Shown here piece by piece: positions 46,869 through 56,333 of a DNA stretch of 64,000 bases; the first letter of the stretch is position 1; the number at the start of each line of letters is the position of its first letter. Source of the stretch: Dokdonella sp041395345 (lineage in GTDB: Bacteria; Pseudomonadota; Gammaproteobacteria; Xanthomonadales; Rhodanobacteraceae); assembly GCF_041395345.1 (NCBI RefSeq), contig NZ_JAWLAR010000021.1, forward strand, positions 1 through 64,000, written 5' to 3'. Position numbers and translations under genes: made by a program. The notes beneath the pieces are model-generated. The model did no database searches, was not told the origin of the DNA, and was given only the letters and a program-made list of their open reading frames with translations.

Positions 46869-48725
46869 TCAAAACCATTCGTCCTGCATGTCGAGGGTGG
46901 TGCGATCGAGCTGGCGAGCAGGTCGAGCTGGGCATCGACCTGGGCAACTCCCAGCGGAAGAGAATACTGCGTGGCGGCGCGCTTGCCGTCGTAGAAGTCA
47001 CCGGACTTGCCTTCGGCGGCGAGCGCCTGCTCGAGGCAGATCGATCCGGCAATGACGATGTGTCCGAATACTTCGAGGTAGAGGCTGGCATTGGCCAGGG
47101 TGACGTTTGCATCCCCGGCGGCCCAGAGTTGCGCGGTGACGGCCTCGGTCAACCGCTGCAGTCGCGCCTGAAGCGCATCGGCATGGTCGAGCAGGCACCT
47201 CCGCCTTCGACGCGCGGGTCAGGCTCGCGCCGACGCGTTCGGCGAACATCACCTGATGCCGCGCCGTCGTGCACGCCCGACAGCCTTGCGACGAGCAGAT
47301 CCAGACCCTGGATGCCATAGGGTACCGCCATGGATGGGACCAGACGATTGTCGCGATAGAACTGCTCGACCTTGTAGCTGCTCGCGCGTGTAGCCGCCCA
47401 GCCGCCATGCACCTGGATGGCCAGATCGTGCTACAAGGCCGCCATTGCGAGGTCCAGCTCTTGGCAACGGGCGTAAGCAGATCGAGCAACAGGGTCAGCT
47501 GACTGCGCGCTCAGCTGGTCGATCACTAATTCCGGCTTCGTCGACGAGGCGTGCGCAATACAGGTTGAAAGCAGCCCGCCTTCAACATACGACTTCTGTG
47601 CCAGCAGCATGCGATCGGACATCGGCGTGCTCGATGATGCGCGTTTGCGCTTGCGGGCTTTGTCGGATCCTCTTCCTTCCGGCCCGATCGGTCGGCCCTG
47701 CGGACGATTGCGCGCGTATTCGAGCGTGCAGGTAACTGACATGGCGAGGCCGACGGCGCCCATGCCGACGCCGATGCGTGCGTGTTATCATGTGGAACAT
47801 GCAGGCCAGGCCCTGGTGCAGGTTGCACCCGACACGGTAGCCGATCGCGCCGGGTTTGCCTTCGGGCGCGTAGCGGTGCCTTCGCCAAAATTGAAGACAG
47901 TTGATCGTGCCGCGATAGCCCATCTTGTGATTGATGCCGGCCAGCTGAACGTCGTTGCGCTCGCCCAGACTTCCATCCTCGTTGACCAGGAACTTCACCC
48001 CGGCACCAGCATCGCTTGAATGCCCACATGACCCCTGCAATCAGCTTTCCGTTTTCGTCGGGCACCTTGGCCAGCACGGAGATGCACGATGTTTTCCGAA
48101 GGCTCGTGGTGCGCCACTGAGATCCGGCATCTGTTGCGGTAATTCGATAGCGGGGCCCGTACACGGAATCGCCATCCGGTTCGGCGCGTGTCGTGATATC
48201 CGACAACGAGGACCCTACCTACCGGTTCCACGGACAGGCACGCGCCGTGCCGAAGAAGCGCCCTCCAGCTCGGGCCGGACAAACGCATTGATCTGCGCCT
48301 GCGTGCCGTGTGCCAGCAGCAGCCTGGCATTGCCCATGGTCAGCAGCGGATAGGCACACTGGTTCCGACATTCGCCGCACAGCCAGGCCAGTGCCGCGAA
48401 CTCTGGTAACCCTTGGGCACCTGCATGCCACCGGCGGCTCGTAATCGAGCAGGCTGATCCAGGCCGGTCGAGGCAAAGGCTTCGGTGCCGATTTCTCACC
48501 TCGCGATCATCGATACCAAGTCTCGCCATCAGACCGGGAGCTCGTTGCGATCGGATTTCTGGTAGTGCGGCGCGAAGCATTCAAGGCGCGCACCCGTGTC
48601 GAGCACGGCGTCGAAGGTCTCGCGCCCGTGGTCGGCGTGGCGTGCGGCTGCCGTCAGGGACTCGACATCAACTACTCATAGAGCAGGAAATCGACATCGC
48701 GACGCGAGAGCAGCAGATCGGTCAC
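46869..48725 (-). CDS. Large acyl-CoA dehydrogenase C, DmdC-like (frame-broken)
   Basis: About 618 codons from a GTG at 48725 (VTDLLLSRRDVDFLLYE) to a TGA after DMQDEWF. Pieces: ADHGRETFDAVLDTGARL, RCFAPHYQKSDRNE, AYPLLTMGNARLLLAHGTQA, DITTRAEPDGDSVYGPRYRI, FLVNEDGSLGERNDVQLAGI, NHKMGYRGT, MGAVGLAM, LLAQKSYVEGG, LAIQVHGGWG, FYRDNRLVP, GIQGLDLL and a C-terminal domain ASLYLEVFGHIVIA. The extra N- and C-terminal parts match the ~600-aa group that includes 3-methylmercaptopropionyl-CoA dehydrogenase (DmdC); the substrate here is not established. The thiolase stop is 17 bp upstream of its start. Confidence 0.82.
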
Positions 48726-48741
48726 GGCCTCAGAGGACCTA

Positions 48742-49911
48742 TCAGAACAGGCCGGCTGCACCCTGGCCGCCGATGCCTGGTTACGACGACGAGCTTGGCG
48801 CCGCGGCATCTGCCTTCGATCAGGGCATGCCCGACCAGGCGTGCGCCGCTGACGCGCCATAGGGATGGCCGCGACTGCGATGGCGCGCCGTCCACATTGA
48901 TGCGGTCGTGCGGAATGCCGAGCGTGTCCATGCAGTAGAGAACCTGCACGGCAAAGGCTTCATTCCAGTTCCCACAGGTCGATGTCGTCCACCGTGAGCC
49001 CGGCGCGCTTGAGCAGCTTCGGAACCGCAAAGACAGGCCCGATGCCCATTTCGTCCGGCTCGCAACCGGCCACGGCAAATCCGCGAAGAGGCCGAGCGGC
49101 TTGATGCTGCCGCGCTTCTGCGCAACATCCCCATCCATGACCACCACAGCCGACGCCCCGTCGGAAAACGCTGGCATTGCCGGCCGTGATGGCCTGCCGC
49201 CGGAAGACCGTGCGAATCTTCGAGACGCCTTCATACGTTGTATCCGGACGGATGCACCTTCATCGGCCGAAATCGTGACTTCGCGTATGCCGAGCTGGCG
49301 GGTTTGGATCAGCGGGCTCCCGCGGTCACCGTGATCGGCACGATTCATCGTCAGGTAGCGCCTGCCGGCAGCGGCCGCCTGCTGCTGCGCGGATCTGGCT
49401 CTCCGCCCCGCGATGCGGCGTTCGCGGTCGATCTTGTAGCGCTTTGAAAAGAAGAACCACGATCTCGGCGGTCTGCGCTCGAGCCGGCCAGATCTCCGGC
49501 TTGTGTTCCATGATCCAGCCGTCCTGATCATGTGCAGGTTGGCGTGCAGGAGATGCTCTCGACGCCGCCATAAGCAGCAGCTTTACCTTCGCCGGCAATC
49601 ACGCTGGGCTGCCATGGCGATCGTCTGCAGGCCGGTTCCACAGGCGCAGAACCGGTTGACGGTCGCACCGGGCACGCTGACCGGCAAGCCGGCACGGATG
49701 GCAATCTGGCGCGCGATGTTGCGCAGTCGCGCCTTCGGGCCAGGCGCAGCCATCAGCATCTGCCTCGACTGCATCGACGGCGATGCCGGCACGTTCAGTG
49801 GCATGCTGGACGACATGTCCGCAGGGTCGCGCCATGGGTCATGTTGAATGCGCCCTTCCAGCTCTTGGCCAGGCCGGTGCGTGCGGTGGAGACAATGACG
49901 GCTTGTTTCAC
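48742..49911 (-). CDS. Acetyl-CoA acyltransferase (thiolase, frame-broken)
   Basis: Start GTG at 49911 (VKQAVIVSTARTGLAKSWKG), then AFNMTHGAT, AGIAVDAVE, ARQIAIRAGLPVSVPGATVN followed by RFCA (catalytic cysteine in NRFCASG, one base disturbed), LQTIAMAAQR, MIQDGWIMEHKPEIWP and SDGASAVVVMDGDVAQKRG. The C-terminal WNEAFAVQVLYCMDTLGIPH and NVDGAP lead to GGQGAAGLF. It cleaves 3-oxoacyl-CoA with CoA. It follows the fadB-like gene with about 230 bp between, which contains a palindromic repeat. Confidence 0.85.
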
Positions 49912-49951
49912 GATGAACCTCGATTTGATTGCAGAATGCAGCTTCGTTACA

Positions 49952-49973
49952 TCTTCCCGCTGGCGGGAGAAGG
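49952..49973 (+). repeat. Second copy of the CTTCTCCCGC/GCGGGAGAAG palindrome
   Basis: CTTCCCGC-TG-GCGGGAGAAGG followed by GTCCCGAACAGGATGAG. Compared with the perfect copy at 17128-17152, the left arm lacks two bases (TC), as expected in the indel-dense segment. It lies in the fadB-thiolase gap. Confidence 0.65.
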
Positions 49974-50142
49974 TCCCGAACAGGATGAGGTGGAGATGCA
50001 TGTTGGGCGAACATGGCGGAATTCGCTAGATTGACTCCCTCATCAGCCTGTCGGCGCTTCTCCACGCGCCAGCGGGAGATCACATGATCGATTGTCACGC
50101 TCATGCAGGTGAAATTGACTGTTTCTCCTTGAGCACACCCAG

Positions 50143-52204
50143 TCAGCCCGTAAACGACTTGCCCGCCTCGGCCAGCTCGACCAGCAGCGGTGCAGGTTCC
50201 CAGCTCGCGCCCTGATAGCCGCGCGAAAATCCGCGCATGGTCGCGAGGGACGTTAGCAGAGGCCGACCGTGTCGGCGTGAACATCGGTCCGCCACGCCAC
50301 CGGGAAGCCGTATCCGGTGAGATAGACGATGTCGATGTCCAGCGCGTAACGAAGAATACCTCCTCAGTATCCGCGCCCTCGTTGGCCAGCGCAAAGACGG
50401 GCGCTGGACGATCTCCTCGTCGCTGATGTCGCGCTTCTTCAGGCCCAGGTCACGCGTTTCTTCTCGAGAATCGCGGCTACCTCGTCGGACAGCGGGTAGG
50501 CGGTACTGGTCGCCGGGCGCTTGTAGTCGTACCAGCCCTTGCCGGTCTTCTGGCCAAAACGTCCGACTTCTGGGTAGGTCCGCCGTCTTCCGAATAGACC
50601 ATGTCGGGTTTCTCGACATAGCGGCGCTGCGGATGGCCCAGCCGATATCGTTGCCCCGGCGAGGTCATATGCCCGGAACGGGCCCATAACAAATCCGATT
50701 TCTCCATGGCCTTGTCGACCTGTTGCGGCGTTTCGCCCTCGTCAAGCAGGAAGCCGCCCTGGCGTCCGTATTGTTCGATCATGCGGCTGCCGATAAAGCC
50801 GTCGCAGACACCTGAGAGACGACGGCGGTCTTGCGAATCGCCCCGGCAACGCCATCACCGTCGCCAGCACATCTTCGCAGTCTTCTCGCCGCATGACTTC
50901 GAGCAGTTTCATCACGTTGGCCGGGCTGAAGAAATGCATGCCGACGACGTCCTGTGGACGTCGAACGCGCGACCTGTCGACATCGAGTGTGGAGGCCGTT
51001 GGCCAGGATCGCGCCGGGCCTGGCGATCGCATCGATCTGCTTGAACACCGATTCCTTGACGCCGAGTTCCTCGTAGACGGCCTCGATGATGAGATCGGCG
51101 TCCTTGGAGGTCATCGAAAGAAAGTGTCGGTGTCAGCAAACCCATGCGCTGCTCGACCTGCTCCGCTTGAGCTTGCCTTCTTCGCCGTGCGCCTTGTAGT
51201 TGCTGGCGTATGGTCGCAACACCGCGATCCAGGGCTTCCTGTTTCGTTTCACAATCGTCACTGGATGCCGGCATTGAGGAAATTCATGGCGATGCCGCCA
51301 CCCATGGTGCCGGCGCTGATGATGCTGACGCCTTTGACTTCGCGCGGCTGCACGTCTCGCGACATCGGCGACCTTGCCGCCGCACGCTCGCCGCAGTTGG
51401 TGGCAGGGCCTTGGATTCAGTGGAGGTGACCAGGCTGATGAAGCCGGCCCGCTCGACCGCCATGCCTTCATCGAATGGCTTCTGGAATGACGCTTCAATG
51501 GCCTCCAGGCACTTCATCGGCGCCGGGTAGGGCCCGGCCATCGCCGCAACGGTATTGCGTGCAACATCCAGGAAGCCTTCCGCATTGGCGTGGTCAACCG
51601 TGAGATCGCGGATCAGCGGCAGTTCACCATCGCCGGCAACGCCCTTGGCAAAGGCAACGGCAGCAGCCACGACATCGGCGTCGACCACCTTGTCCAGCAG
51701 GCGGGTGTCGGCGAGCTGCCCGGCCGGGACGGGCTCGCCGGAGACGATCATGTTGACGGCGGCTTCGAGGCCGACGGCGCGCGGCAGGCGCTGGGTGCCG
51801 CCACCACCCGGCAGGATGCCGATCTTCACCTCGGGAAGACCGAGCAGCGCGTCCCTGGCGGCCACCCGGTAGTGCCCGGCCATGGCGACTTCGAGGCCGC
51901 CGCCAAGGGCGGTGCCATTGATTGCCATGACGATCGGCTTGCTGCTCGCTTCGATGGCCGCGATCACGTCATGCAGATTCGGTGCCTGCTCTGCGCGAGG
52001 CGTGTTGAACTCGGTAATGTCGGCGCCGCCGGAGAACATCTTGCCGCCACCCGTGATGACCATGGCCTTGACCGTCGCATCCTCGATCGAAGCTTGGATG
52101 GCCTCGACCAGGCCGCTGCGCACGGCAAGGCCGAAACCGTTCACGGGCGGGTGGTCGAAAGTGATGACGGCGATGCCGTTTTCGAGAGTCGTGTGCACGG
52201 GCAT
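50143..52204 (-). CDS. Bifunctional enoyl-CoA hydratase/3-hydroxyacyl-CoA dehydrogenase (3' two-thirds frame-broken)
   Basis: Start ATG at 52204 (MPVHTTLENGIAVITFDHPP). The first ~260 codons are intact: crotonase fold with GGGKMFSGGADITEF and NGTALGGGLEVAMAGHYRVA, including the oxyanion hole and catalytic glutamates (GGGLE, LPEVKIGILPG). Beyond 51430 the frames break but give the dehydrogenase half: VSIISAGTMGGGIAMNFLNA (NAD fold), LIIEAVYEELGVKESVFKQI, HFFSPANVMKLLE, GFIGSRMIEQYGRQ, FGQKTGKGWYDY and EGIALR..DIDIVYLTGYGF. About 690 aa, FadJ/FadB type of the peroxisomal-MFE style. The right edge of the indel segment lies inside it. Confidence 0.88.
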
Positions 52205-52239
52205 GATTCTTGTTCCGTAGTCTGTGAGTGAAGTCGGCT

Positions 52240-53061
52240 TCAGTGGCCGAGAAATTCGAGGGCGGCGGCGATGAACTGCGGCTGCCTCACGGCGCCGAGA
52301 TGGTCGCCGGGAACCTTGATGCAGCGGCCGCGCGGAATGGCTGCAGCGAGCTGCTCCGGGTGGATGGCCAGTGTGTCCTTTTCGCCGGCCAGTACCAGGC
52401 ACGCAGCGGCGATTCGATTGAGCGGGATGACCTGGTCGAACATGCGCGAAGCCTGTGCGGCGAGCGCTTTCAGGTCGCAGCCCGTACTCTCGGCGAACAG
52501 GCGGAATGCAGCGACATCGGGCGCGGCAATGGTCGAGGGGTCGTCCGTCAGCATGGCGGCGACCACGGCATCGCGATCCATCACGCGCAGGTCAACGCCG
52601 CCAGTGGCCAGCACGCCCTCGCCAATCCCGCCGACGATCAGATGGCGCAGGCGCGTGTCTTCGCTGGCTACGATCAGGCTGACGATCGCGCCCATTGAAT
52701 AGCCGAACAGGTCGAACTCGCCGACTTCGAGGTGGTCGAGCAGCCCGACCAGGTCACGCGCCATGCGCGCCTCGCCATAGCGGTCTGCATCATGCGGCTT
52801 GTCGGACTGGCCATGGCCGCGAGCATCGATGCTGATGACGGAACGACCGGCCGCGAGCAATGCGGCAACCACCCCGGTCCCGACCCAGTTGGCTTCGGTA
52901 CTGGCGGCGAACCCGTGGTGGAGAGTCACGGGAATTCGCGTGTCATCGGTTCCCCATCGAAAAAAGGACACACGGATGCCGTCATCAGTGACGAAACTGC
53001 CTGGACGCGCCGAGGTGGTTGCCACGTCCTGATAGTCGATTTTTCGGGACAGGGCGCTCAT
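52240..53061 (-). CDS. Alpha/beta hydrolase
   Basis: 273 aa from the ATG at 53061 (MSALSRKIDYQDVATTSARP), overlapping the phosphotransferase stop by 4 bp. Nucleophile elbow GYSMGA, oxyanion segment HHGFAAS, acid probably in AGEKDTLA, and catalytic histidine near GDHLGAV. It could be an esterase, lactonase or thioesterase. In a cluster with a probable 4-hydroxyacyl-CoA kinase a lactonase would make sense, but the sequence alone does not show it. Confidence 0.85.
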   Translation of the reverse strand: MSALSRKIDYQDVATTSARPGSFVTDDGIRVSFFRWGTDDTRIPVTLHHGFAASTEANWVGTGVVAALLAAGRSVISIDARGHGQSDKPHDADRYGEARMARDLVGLLDHLEVGEFDLFGYSMGAIVSLIVASEDTRLRHLIVGGIGEGVLATGGVDLRVMDRDAVVAAMLTDDPSTIAAPDVAAFRLFAESTGCDLKALAAQASRMFDQVIPLNRIAAACLVLAGEKDTLAIHPEQLAAAIPRGRCIKVPGDHLGAVRQPQFIAAALEFLGH

Positions 53062-54113
53062 TCGCTTGCCCCTGCCTTCACTGCGAACTGCCAGCCAAGC
53101 TCGGCCAGGCCGCTTGCCATGGCGCCGTGCTCGGCTGCCTTTGCATTGCTGGCCGTGCCGTCTTCGACGCGCTTGGCAATGCCCTGGCAAATGGCCGCCA
53201 GGCGGAACAGGTTGTAGGCCAGGTAGAAATTCCAGTCTCCGGAGACCTTGCGTCCGCTGCGACGTTCGTAGTCGGCGATGTAGGACGCTTCATCGGGAAT
53301 GCCGAGTTCTTCGAGGTTGACGCCGCCCAGTCCGCGCATGGCGCCGCGTGGAATGTGCCGGCTCATCATGTGGTACGCGAAGTCGGCCTGCGGGTTGCCC
53401 AGGGTGGAAAGCTCCCAGTCGATGACCGCGAGGATGCGCGATTCGGTCGGATGGAAGATCAGGTTGTCCAGGCGGCAGTCGCCATGCACGATGGCGACGG
53501 AGTCGTCTTCCTCCGGCAAATTCGCGGGCAACCAGTCGATAAGGCGGTCCATGGCCGGAATCGGAATCGTGCGGCTGGCATCGTATTGGCTGGACCAGCG
53601 CCGGATCTGACGCGCCAGGTAGTCACCGTGCTTGCCAAAGTCGCCGAGACCGATCGCGTCGGGATCGATGCGGTGCAGGGCGCTGATCACGCGATTGAAA
53701 TCGTCGTAGATGGCGGCGCGTTCGCTGCGGCTGGACTCTGGCAATGCCTGGTCCCATAGGACCCGGCCCGCAACATGCTCCATCACGTAGAACGCGCGCC
53801 CGATAACCGATTCGTCCTCGCACAGACAGAACATGCGCGCGACCGGAACATCGCTGCCGGAGAGTGCCGATTGCACGCGGTACTCCCGCTCGATGGCATG
53901 TGCGGACGGAAGCAGGTCGGCAACCGGTGCCGGTTTCGTGCGCAGCACATATTGATGGCTTGGGCTTTCGAGCAGGAAGGTCGGGTTCGACTGACCGCCC
54001 TTGAAGCGCTTGATTTCCAGGCTTCCCTGCATTCCTTCGATGCGATCGCGCAGCCAGGCCTGCAGGGGTTCGGCAGCAAATGGCACGCTCTGGCGGGTGT
54101 TTTCGGGTTTCAT
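53058..54113 (-). CDS. Phosphotransferase, ACAD10/11- and LvaA-like acyl-CoA kinase candidate
   Basis: 351 aa of the aminoglycoside-phosphotransferase/kinase fold. An N-lobe nucleotide loop (FKGGQSNPTFLLES) and lysine-bearing strand (YVLRTKPAP) precede the catalytic loop HGDCRLDNLIFHP and the metal-binding IDWELSTLGNPQADFAY. This subtype is what is fused to an acyl-CoA dehydrogenase in human ACAD10/11 and is free-standing as LvaA of Pseudomonas putida, which phosphorylates 4-hydroxyacyl-CoA. Here a matching dehydrogenase lies just beyond comB. Start ATG overlaps the comB stop (TGATG). Confidence 0.9.
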   Translation of the reverse strand: MKPENTRQSVPFAAEPLQAWLRDRIEGMQGSLEIKRFKGGQSNPTFLLESPSHQYVLRTKPAPVADLLPSAHAIEREYRVQSALSGSDVPVARMFCLCEDESVIGRAFYVMEHVAGRVLWDQALPESSRSERAAIYDDFNRVISALHRIDPDAIGLGDFGKHGDYLARQIRRWSSQYDASRTIPIPAMDRLIDWLPANLPEEDDSVAIVHGDCRLDNLIFHPTESRILAVIDWELSTLGNPQADFAYHMMSRHIPRGAMRGLGGVNLEELGIPDEASYIADYERRSGRKVSGDWNFYLAYNLFRLAAICQGIAKRVEDGTASNAKAAEHGAMASGLAELGWQFAVKAGASE

Positions 54114-54826
54114 CAGGCAGCTCTTACCAGTGATCCTTCAACCAGGGTCGGCACGATGTCGAGCGTATCGTGGCTGCTGGCGAAATCGATCTCGGCGTCG
54201 AGCGCATGCTCGGCCATCATCCGGCCCACTCGGGATGCGCGCAGGGCCGATCGCGTATCACTGCCGCGGTAGGCGTGCAGGGCAGCGATGGCGGCGTCGG
54301 TCAGGGTGTAGTCGGCGCGACCGATGAAATGGGCGATCAGGTGTCCGGCGCCGTGGAAATCCTCGAGATTGAATCGGTCCAGCGATCCCGAACAGATGAT
54401 CAGCACGGAATTTTCCGCATGGCGCGCAACGACAAGGTCGACCAGCGCCTTGCCGTTCAGCAGCGATCCGACATAGACATGTGCGGCGTGGGCAACCGAA
54501 ACCAGCGCCTGGGTGCCGTTGGTCGTGCAATAGACGATCTCGGCGTCATCCAGCCCGGTATCCGCCAGCGCCATCGGCGTCGCCGGGCCAAACCCGGCAA
54601 TCGCCTGGGCCAGATGTTCGCCGGCCAGCACACAGGGGCCGACATCGTCCGCCACGCGAAGCCCCTCCTCGCGATTGCGCACCGGATGGATGCGGCTTGC
54701 ACCCCGGGCGAGTGCATGCACGATCGTCGTGGTCGCGAACAGGATGTCGAGCACGATGATGACCTTGCCTTCAAGTCGGGCAGGGTCGAGCTCTTCCCTT
54801 TTCAGCAGGACATGGAGTTTCGGCAT
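54113..54826 (-). CDS. comB: 2-phosphosulfolactate phosphatase family (ComB)
   Basis: 237 aa from the ATG at 54826 (MPKLHVLLKREELDPARLEG). It has the ComB blocks VIIVLDILFATTTIVHALAR (D in VLDILFATTT), AIAGFGPATP-like substrate loop, YCTTNGTQAL and SGSLDRFNLEDFHGAGHLI. ComB is a Mg2+-dependent phosphatase that makes sulfolactate in coenzyme M synthesis. Bacteria that do not make coenzyme M also carry it, with unclear roles. It is the first gene of the long minus-strand operon and adjoins a kinase, so the substrate may be a phosphorylated pathway intermediate; that is a guess. Confidence 0.88.
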   Translation of the reverse strand: MPKLHVLLKREELDPARLEGKVIIVLDILFATTTIVHALARGASRIHPVRNREEGLRVADDVGPCVLAGEHLAQAIAGFGPATPMALADTGLDDAEIVYCTTNGTQALVSVAHAAHVYVGSLLNGKALVDLVVARHAENSVLIICSGSLDRFNLEDFHGAGHLIAHFIGRADYTLTDAAIAALHAYRGSDTRSALRASRVGRMMAEHALDAEIDFASSHDTLDIVPTLVEGSLVRAA

Positions 54827-54982
54827 GGGTCGCGGGGCTTCGCAGGATGGCTTTAGTTTCGTATCGTGGAATTGAGTTTCTGGAATACCTTGCACTCTAG
54901 CTTGCCCGTTGGAGAGGCACAAGCCGTGAAGTACGGCAAAATGCATTGCTGCGATGCACAAGCGATTCTTCGCTCGCTCGAC

Positions 54983-55047
54983 TTGCGCATCCCGAAAGAC
55001 GCGCCTACTATTTCGAAACGATGGAACACGGTTCCGTCAGGCGGAAC
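54983..55047 (+). promoter_or_regulatory. Promoter and probable IclR operator of the plus-strand catabolic operon
   Basis: TTGCGC (54983-54988), a 17-bp spacer and TACTAT (55006-55011) make a sigma-70-type promoter with a start near 55018. Just downstream, 55023-55047 holds three alternating half-sites: GGAAC-acg-GTTCCG-tcagg-CGGAAC. The inner pair GTTCCG/CGGAAC is a perfect palindrome. The placement favours repression, and the IclR gene at 56334 is the obvious candidate. Confidence 0.65.
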
Positions 55048-55074
55048 ATAACCTCCTCCCAATCAGGAAGCTGC

Positions 55075-56313
55075 ATGGATTTCTCCTATTCCCCCAAGGT
55101 CGAGGAAATGCGGACCCGACTGCAATCCTTTGTGGATCGCCATATCACCCCGAACGAAATGCGGGTCGAGGAAGAGATCGCCGAGAACCGGCGCAACGGC
55201 AGGCCGTGGACACCGATCAGCCTGTTCGAGGAGCTCAAGACCGAGGCCCGCTCGCAGGGCTTGTGGAACCTGTTTCTGCCGAGTTCCGAGCGTGCCCCGC
55301 AAGGCTTGTCCAATCTGGAATACGCACCGCTCTGCGAAATCATGGGGCGCACGATGTGGGCCCCCGAAGTCTTCAATTGTTCGGCGCCCGATACCGGCAA
55401 CATGGAAGTGCTCGAGCGCTACGGAACCGAGGCACAAAAGGACGAGTGGCTGGAACCCCTGCTCGAGGGCCGGATCCGCTCCGCCTTCCTGATGACCGAG
55501 CCGGCCGTGGCCTCGTCGGATGCGACCAATATCGAGTGCTCGATTCGCCGTGAAGGCGACGAGTACGTGATCAATGGACTCAAGTGGTTCTCATCAGGCG
55601 CTGGCGACCCGCGCTGCAAGATCTACATTCTGATGGGCAAGACCAATCCCGAAGAAGCCCGCCATCGCCAGCAATCGATGATTCTCGTGCCTGCGAACAC
55701 GCCGGGGGTGGAAGTCGTTCGACCCATCACCGTATTCGGCTATGACGAGGCGCCGCATGGGCACATGGAAATCCGCCTGACCAACGTACGGGTGCCGGCG
55801 TCGAATATCCTGCTGGGCGAGGGGCGCGGATTCGAAATTGCCCAGGGCCGGCTCGGCCCGGGCCGCATTCATCACTGCATGCGCACGATCGGCGTTGCCG
55901 AGCGGGCGCTGGAAGCCTTGTGCAAGCGGATCAGTTCGCGCGTCGCGTTCGGCCGCAAGATCAGCGAATTTTCGATCTGGCACGAACGCATCGCCGACGC
56001 GCGCTGCATGATCGAGCAGGCGCGCCTGCTGACACTCAAGGCAGCCGACATGATGGACAAGGTCGGCAACAAGGCGGCACGCACCGAGATCGCCATGATC
56101 AAGGTGGTCGCGCCCAACATGGCATTGAAGATCATTGACTGGGCGATTCAGGCCCACGGCGGCGCCGGCGTCAGTGGTGACTTCTTTCTCGCGCACGCCT
56201 ATGCCGCCGTGCGCACGCTGCGTTTTGCCGACGGACCCGATGAAGTGCATCGCGCGACGATTGCAAAGCTCGAACTGGCGCGCCACGCCATGCCATCCAG
56301 TCCAGCCCACTGA
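55075..56313 (+). CDS. Acyl-CoA dehydrogenase D, ACAD11/LvaC-like
   Basis: 412 aa from the ATG at 55075 (MDFSYSPKVEEMRTRLQSFV) with AGGAAG upstream. ACAD fold with FLMTEPAVASSDATNIEC (FAD/substrate loop), GLKWFSSGAGDPRCKIYILM, GPGRIHHCMRTIGVAERALE, RVAFGRKISEF, and at the C-terminus QAHGGAGVSGDFFLAHAYAA then RTLRFADGPDEVHRATIAKL. The RFADGPDEVH motif and the GPGRIHH block are characteristic of the ACAD10/11 group, which acts on phosphorylated 4-hydroxyacyl-CoA. The kinase-like gene lies divergently 960 bp away. Confidence 0.92.
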   Translation: MDFSYSPKVEEMRTRLQSFVDRHITPNEMRVEEEIAENRRNGRPWTPISLFEELKTEARSQGLWNLFLPSSERAPQGLSNLEYAPLCEIMGRTMWAPEVFNCSAPDTGNMEVLERYGTEAQKDEWLEPLLEGRIRSAFLMTEPAVASSDATNIECSIRREGDEYVINGLKWFSSGAGDPRCKIYILMGKTNPEEARHRQQSMILVPANTPGVEVVRPITVFGYDEAPHGHMEIRLTNVRVPASNILLGEGRGFEIAQGRLGPGRIHHCMRTIGVAERALEALCKRISSRVAFGRKISEFSIWHERIADARCMIEQARLLTLKAADMMDKVGNKAARTEIAMIKVVAPNMALKIIDWAIQAHGGAGVSGDFFLAHAYAAVRTLRFADGPDEVHRATIAKLELARHAMPSSPAH

Positions 56314-56333
56314 ACGGAGGCCACGGAAAGAAC

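Larger units (their letters stand above)
32900..51430. other. Segment dense in single-base indels
   Basis: About 18.5 kb in which each of 16 successive genes needs one to many +/-1 shifts to read, while genes on both flanks are uninterrupted. Both edges fall inside genes (the endonuclease and the fadB-like gene). Reconstructed frames give normal, conserved proteins, including normally essential engB. This favours low-quality consensus over real decay. Coordinates and residues of genes in this segment are approximate. Confidence 0.85.

Noticed and set aside
33028..51430. Natural pseudogenisation of sixteen neighbouring genes
   Set aside because: It would include essential engB, hits every gene evenly, and stops abruptly inside genes at both edges; sequence error explains it better.
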